Origin: Panax quinquefolius | Taxonomy: Eukaryota > Streptophyta > Magnoliopsida > Apiales > Araliaceae | NCBI GenBank assembly: GCA_020205615.1 | Contig: CM035162.1 | Coordinates: 43,824,464 to 43,888,463, forward strand | Length of the DNA stretch: 64,000 nucleotides | Direction of reading: 5' to 3' | Shown: positions 60,072-64,000 of the stretch, one piece after another | Numbering within the stretch: position 1 is the stretch's first letter | How the letters are laid out: every line of letters starts with the position of its first letter | The notes under the pieces: model-generated | Databases searched by the model: none | What the model was told of the DNA's origin: nothing | What the model saw: only the letters and a program-made list of their open reading frames with translations | Made by a program: the position numbers and the translations under genes

Positions 60072-60885
60072 TGAATTCAGGAAGCCTGAACACAAATATT
60101 CCCCCCCCAAACTTCACTCACATAATCTGTCGAACACTTGGTGTGCACACTGTTTTCTTCCCCCAAACTTAATGATTTTGTGGCAATTATGGTGAAAGAA
60201 GATGAAGAATTGGAAGATAAGTGACTCACTCTCATGTACAATATAACTCCCCTCAATAAGAACCCTAATTCGTAGCTTTCTGAGTTTGAGTTGATTGTAT
60301 GTGATGAACTTGGGTTGTGATGGTATGAATTTATATAAATAATGTGATGGTGCAAGGTTGTGGTGTGAAGTAATGGGTTAGTGGGTAATTATGCTAATGA
60401 ATTAGTTCCTAAAATGGGGGTAGATGAAGATGTAGGTGTAGTGAGAGTGGGAGTTTAATTTGGGAAAGGAGAAGTAGTGGGCAAACAAGATGTAACTGCC
60501 GATTCTTTGTTGGTTCAAATTTAGACCCCCCCTTGCCGAGGGGTACTATGCTATATAGGCCTCCCCCAAGCAGGCATTGGTTCTATTATTTGGACTTTGA
60601 GACCCCATACAGCGAAGGTATATCTTTAGGGCCCCGCCCAACAACGGGGTGGGTTCGATTAGCTGGTCTGCATTTTTTGATTTCTTCCCTTCAACTCCAA
60701 ACCATGATCATTTTAAGATCTTGAAATACCATGAAACATAAATGTGAGCAATTTTAAACATGATGGAGAGATTATCAAGAACATGCAACTTAACTAAGTA
60801 GTAAATGAACTTATTCTATATTACTAATTATTCTAAACTATAATTTGACTGTTATGAATAAAAATATGAAGAATAAAAGTACGAT
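60072..60885 (-). other. Athila spacer with GC-rich hairpins
   Basis: 60525-60660 contains three short GC-rich inverted repeats in a row (CCCCCCTTGCCGAGGGG; GGCCTCCCCCAAGCAGGC; CCCCGCCCAACAACGGGG). CCCCCCAAACTT words lie at 60103 and 60163. No gene is seen. Confidence 0.55.
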
Positions 60886-60930
60886 TGGGTTGCCTCCCAA
60901 TTAGCGCTTGATTTTAAGTCGTTCAGCATG
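60886..60930 (-). other. Athila post-integrase signature block
   Basis: The minus strand reads CATGCTGAACGACTTAAAAT, then CAAGCGCTAATTGGGAGGCAACCCAA. This is a conserved non-coding block normally found just after integrase in Athila-type elements. Its presence next to the protease remnant marks the site where RT-integrase has been deleted. Confidence 0.7.
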
Positions 60931-60942
60931 ACTACTCCCTGT

Positions 60943-61614
60943 TTATCCCGGATCGGTTGGGCTATCCACGACATTATATTTATTTTTTGCACAACACCAA
61001 CATTGTTGTATTGCATGCCCGTTCACTTGCAAGTTGGATAATGAATTTGACTTTATATCCTCAATTAATGCCTCAAGACCACCATCCTCTTTGCAATCCC
61101 TGAAATTGACACGTATAGATTTCTCGAGCAACTCGCACTCTTCCTTGTTAGTCGGGATTGGGATTTCCTTGAAAACCTTCACCTTTACTACCTGATCAAA
61201 CACTTTCATAATCAGTTCTCTGTTAGGCACGTCAATCAGTGCTCGTCAAGTCACCAGGAATGGTCGTCCCAAGATGATAGGGATGTTCTTATCTTCTTCA
61301 AAATCTAGTACCACAAAATCAGCTGGAAAGATCAATGAATCAACCTTGACCAATACGTCTTTAACTATTTCTAATGGGTAGGTTAATGATCTATCAGCAA
61401 GCTGTAGACTAATATTGGTTGGTTTTGCTTCCTTTAACCCCAGCTTTCGGTAAATGGACAGTTGCATAAGATTTATTCTCGCTTCTAGATTGTATAGAGC
61501 TCTTCCCACATCTTGATTGCCAATTGCACAAGGAATTGTGAAACTTCCCGGATCTTTCAATTTAAGAGGAATCTTTTTCTGCAGTATTGCACTGCATTCT
61601 TCGGTCAACGCCAC
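60943..61614 (-). pseudogene. Athila aspartic protease region (catalytic Asp lost)
   Basis: It reads ECSAILQKKIPLKLKDPGSF, TIPCAIGNQDVGRALYNLEA, RINLMQLSIYRKLGL, ISLQLADRSLTYPLEIVKDV, then FPADFVVLDFEEDKNIPIIL and GRPFLVT. A TGA follows, then RALIDVPNRELIMKV. The active-site motif, DLGAS in Athila proteases, is NLEAR here, so the catalytic Asp is Asn (GAT to AAT) and the Gly is Glu. The downstream frame ends near 60943 without leading into RT. Confidence 0.85.
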
Positions 61615-61879
61615 TGTTTCGAAGTCCTAGAGCTTGTGTTTCTTCGACAATATGTCTTTCATGAACTTAATGTAATGCATCATCTGCTCAAGTGCTTCAG
61701 AAAATGGAATATTGATGTGTAATTATTTGAATATATCCATAAACCTTGAAAACTGGTTCTTTAATTTTTTACTTTCTAGCCTTTGAGGAAAGGGTACCAG
61801 TGGTGTAACTTTAATTTATTTATCTTACTTTGCTTTTTCCACCACTTTCTCTGTAGATTTCTTGTCTAATTCATTCCCT

Positions 61880-63292
61880 TCATCCATCTCCTATACTGGC
61901 TTTCCCATCGAAGTTAGAAACCAACTCCTTACCGCTCCTAAGCGTAATCGCATTACACTGCTCGTGATTTCCCTTTGGATTCTTTTCAGTATCACTCGGT
62001 AACGTTCCTTGAGGCCTGTTGTTTAAAGCAAAAGCTATCTGTCCCATCTGATTTTCTAAATTCTTAATGGCTATTTCTTGCGATTTTATGGCCATTCCTT
62101 GGTTTTTCATAGATACTTCGCTGCTTGTTATATACTTAGACAACAACTCCTCTAAATCTGATTTCCTCTCTTGATGTTGAGCTGGTTGTTGTTGTTGATT
62201 CTAAAATCCTGGGGGATAAGATGGGCGTGGAGCTTGCTGATGCTGATTATTACTCCATGAAAAGTTAGGATGATTCCTATTCCCCGGATTATATGTATTC
62301 TGGTACGTATTCTGTGGAATTCTGTTGTAGCTACCCACAAATTTATCTATAGGATGTTCACCCGCGCACAATTCATAAATAACTGCAACTTGCTATGTCT
62401 GTACCCCTGACCAAGCATCAAACTTCTTAGCAAGCGCTGAAATCTGCGCTGTTATTGCCATCACTCCATCTAACTCTAACACTCTAGCTACCGTAGGTTG
62501 TGTCATTCTTGCTGTGGGCCACTGATAGTTGTTAGCTGCCATTGTCTCTATCAATTGATATGCCTCCTCATAATTCTTTGCCATAAAAGCTCCACCCGAC
62601 GCTGCATCAATACTAGTCCTGAGATTCCCATGCAATCCGTTGTAAAATGTGTTCATCTGCAACCATTTAGGCAATCCGTGATGTGGGCATTTTCTGAGCA
62701 ACTCTTTGTATCTCTCCCGTGCCTCGTACAATGACTCCCCATTTTGCTGATCAAACATAGTAATATCATTTCTCATCTTTGCAGTTTGCACTGGCATGAA
62801 AAATTTTGCTAAAAACTTCTAAGCTAGGTCATCCCATGTCGTTATTGAACCCGATGGTAGAGAGTGTAACACACTCTTCGCCTTGTCCCGCAGAGTGAAT
62901 CGGAACAAGCGAAGTCTGAATGCTTCATTCGACACCCCATTGTATTTGAAAGTGTTGCATATTTCCAAAAAGCTGATCAAATGTTCATTCGGATCATCAT
63001 TTGCAAGTCCCCCAAACTGAACCGAGTTTTGGATCATCTGAATAGTCCCACGCTTAATCTCGAATGTGTGCACAGCTATAACAAGCCTGGTGATACTCGA
63101 CTGCAGCTCAGTCACCTTGGGTGTAGCAAAGTCCCTCAACGTTTTTTAGTTTTCGGCATCCATTGCTTCTTCTTTTTCAAAATTTTCGAAGTCGTCCCTT
63201 GTTTTCTTAATCCACTTACTTAGCTTTTGAAAGCGTCTCTCAATGTCGTCCTTAAAAGGAAGAAAGTCTGGATTTTTGGATCGAGTTTGCAT
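61880..63292 (-). pseudogene. Athila gag (nonsense mutations)
   Basis: ATG 63290-63292 starts MQTRSKNPDFLPFKDDIERR. TAA after AEN, TAG after DDLA and TAG after SGVQT break it, but the frame is continuous across all three. Gag signatures are FGGLANDDPNEHLISFLEIC, FKYNGVSNEAFRLRLFRFTL, SLPSGSITTWDDLA, GESLYEARERYKELLRKCPH, HGLPKWLQMNTFYNGL and EEAYQLIETMAANNYQWP. A weak zinc-knuckle-like stretch (VIYELC) follows near 62385, then YNPGNRNHPNFSWSNNQ and AITLRSGKEL. Another frameshift separates it from the protease. Confidence 0.88.
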
Positions 63293-63402
63293 AAACCAAC
63301 TTTAAAATCCTGCAATAAGACGAACAAGAAAAAAAATAAAAATGTTTAAGTAAAACTGGACTAATTAAACTGATATCGTAAAATATTAAAATCTATACTA
63401 AA

Positions 63403-63421
63403 GTCCCCAGCAACGGCGCCA
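63403..63421 (-). other. Primer-binding site of the Athila-type element
   Basis: The minus strand reads TGGCGCCGTTGCTGGGGAC six bases after the 5' LTR end (63428). This is the primer site typical of Athila/Tat elements. Confidence 0.85.
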
Positions 63422-63427
63422 AAAACT

Positions 63428-64000
63428 TGTTGGGTAAAATCTAATTACGCACAACACGCAAGTATACATGGTCAACAAGTAATAAAGTGAAAGTAAAGTA
63501 TCGTTCCCTCAGTGACTTTAATAAGAAATTAACCCTCACAATTACCAATTTCCTACTAATCCTAATTTTATTAAACTAACCAATTTCAAGTTTGTTACTA
63601 AACGTATTGAAAATATTAAAATCACCAAACAATCTACAAACCCTAAAAACTGAATATTCAAACAAATATTGGAGAATTAGGCTTACGACTTCACTCTAAG
63701 CATCGCTTTGATTATTACACCTTTATTCTAGTTTAATTCACTATCCCAATTTATTAATCAAGAACACGAATGTAGAATTAGCCACCCCTCGATGTACTAA
63801 TACCGTAATAACTCAAATCCACAATTTAGATAGAATCAAGTTAAACACCTTAATCAACTAACTCACTATATCTCTATGTGAATTACAATTAAAGAAGGTT
63901 TAAGTTGAAGTTCTTTATCTGATTACATGCGATGTCAAGCATATCTCTACCTTAACATTAATCAAGATTCTGTTCATTCACAAAATTCAAGAACACATGC
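63428..64000 (-). mobile_element. 5' LTR of the Athila-type element (partial)
   Basis: It matches 56229-56800 with scattered substitutions and one 13-base indel near 63525. It is truncated by the right edge of the window. Confidence 0.88.

Larger units (their letters stand above)
56229..64000 (-). mobile_element. Athila-type gypsy element, minus strand, 5' LTR cut by window edge
   Basis: The 3' LTR at 56229-57626 and the start of the 5' LTR at 63428 share TGTTGGGTAAAATCTAATTACG and the following hundreds of bases, with a few per cent substitutions and small indels. Minus-strand order is LTR, primer site, gag, protease, conserved spacer, Transposase_32-like ORF, polypurine tract, LTR. RT, RNase H and integrase are absent. 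The base changes GAA/CAA/CAG/CGA/TGG to stops show it is dead. GTTTA (56224-56228) would be its left target duplication. Confidence 0.9.

Overview
This window is AT-rich nuclear DNA of a flowering plant, most likely a eudicot. The evidence is a GT-AG intron-containing gene, nested LTR retrotransposons (Ty3/gypsy Tekay/Del-like and Athila-like), hAT, Mutator and Stowaway-type DNA transposons, and a decayed insertion of plastid DNA. I cannot name the species. Most of the window is repeats, and only one host gene is convincing.

Layout. 1-15674 is a pile of related Ty3/gypsy elements. Element A (1-6263) has huge LTRs and a 1.1 kb non-autonomous interior. Element B (about 6264-14111) carries a decayed gag-protease-RT-RNaseH-integrase-chromodomain polyprotein. 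A minus-strand LTR remnant (14112-15674) follows. 16582-21917 holds a CACTA-like end split by a Mutator-type foldback element, then a minus-strand LTR remnant. 23093-32907 is the host gene: a small coiled-coil protein in three exons, with introns of 6.2 and 3.2 kb. At least seven transposon-like insertions lie in those introns, several with exact target-site duplications (TSDs). One or two possible extra 3' exons lie at 33116-33250 and 33589-33813. 34-42.5 kb is intergenic, with a dinucleotide microsatellite, hAT-like and SINE-like remnants, a 1.7 kb Mutator-like element with a 9-bp TSD, a Stowaway element and a family of AT-rich repeats in direct and inverted order.

42.55-44.34 kb is a nuclear plastid insertion (rps12 intron/3' exon, rps7, ndhB start, in plastid order) with every reading frame broken. 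It is cut by a minus-strand gypsy LTR (44338-47361). Next come a gag-only interior (47362-48582) and a second LTR of a different family (48583-55185), which is itself split by a solo LTR of the A family (50331-54158, TSD TATAA). 56229 to the right edge is a minus-strand Athila-type element with gag, a dead protease, no RT or integrase, and a Transposase_32-like ORF; its 5' LTR runs off the window.

The genes do not form a pathway. The biology here is layered transposition and decay around one small housekeeping-looking gene. The most unusual signals are: (1) a reading frame of about 120-155 codons kept in three copies of an LTR, each copy broken by a different lesion; (2) a 39-bp tandem array in the same LTRs whose units each contain an inverted repeat; (3) a perfect 30-bp inverted repeat in an intron of the host gene; and (4) a retroelement with mismatched LTRs. 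I saw no CRISPR array, tRNA or rRNA gene, or clearly new biological system.
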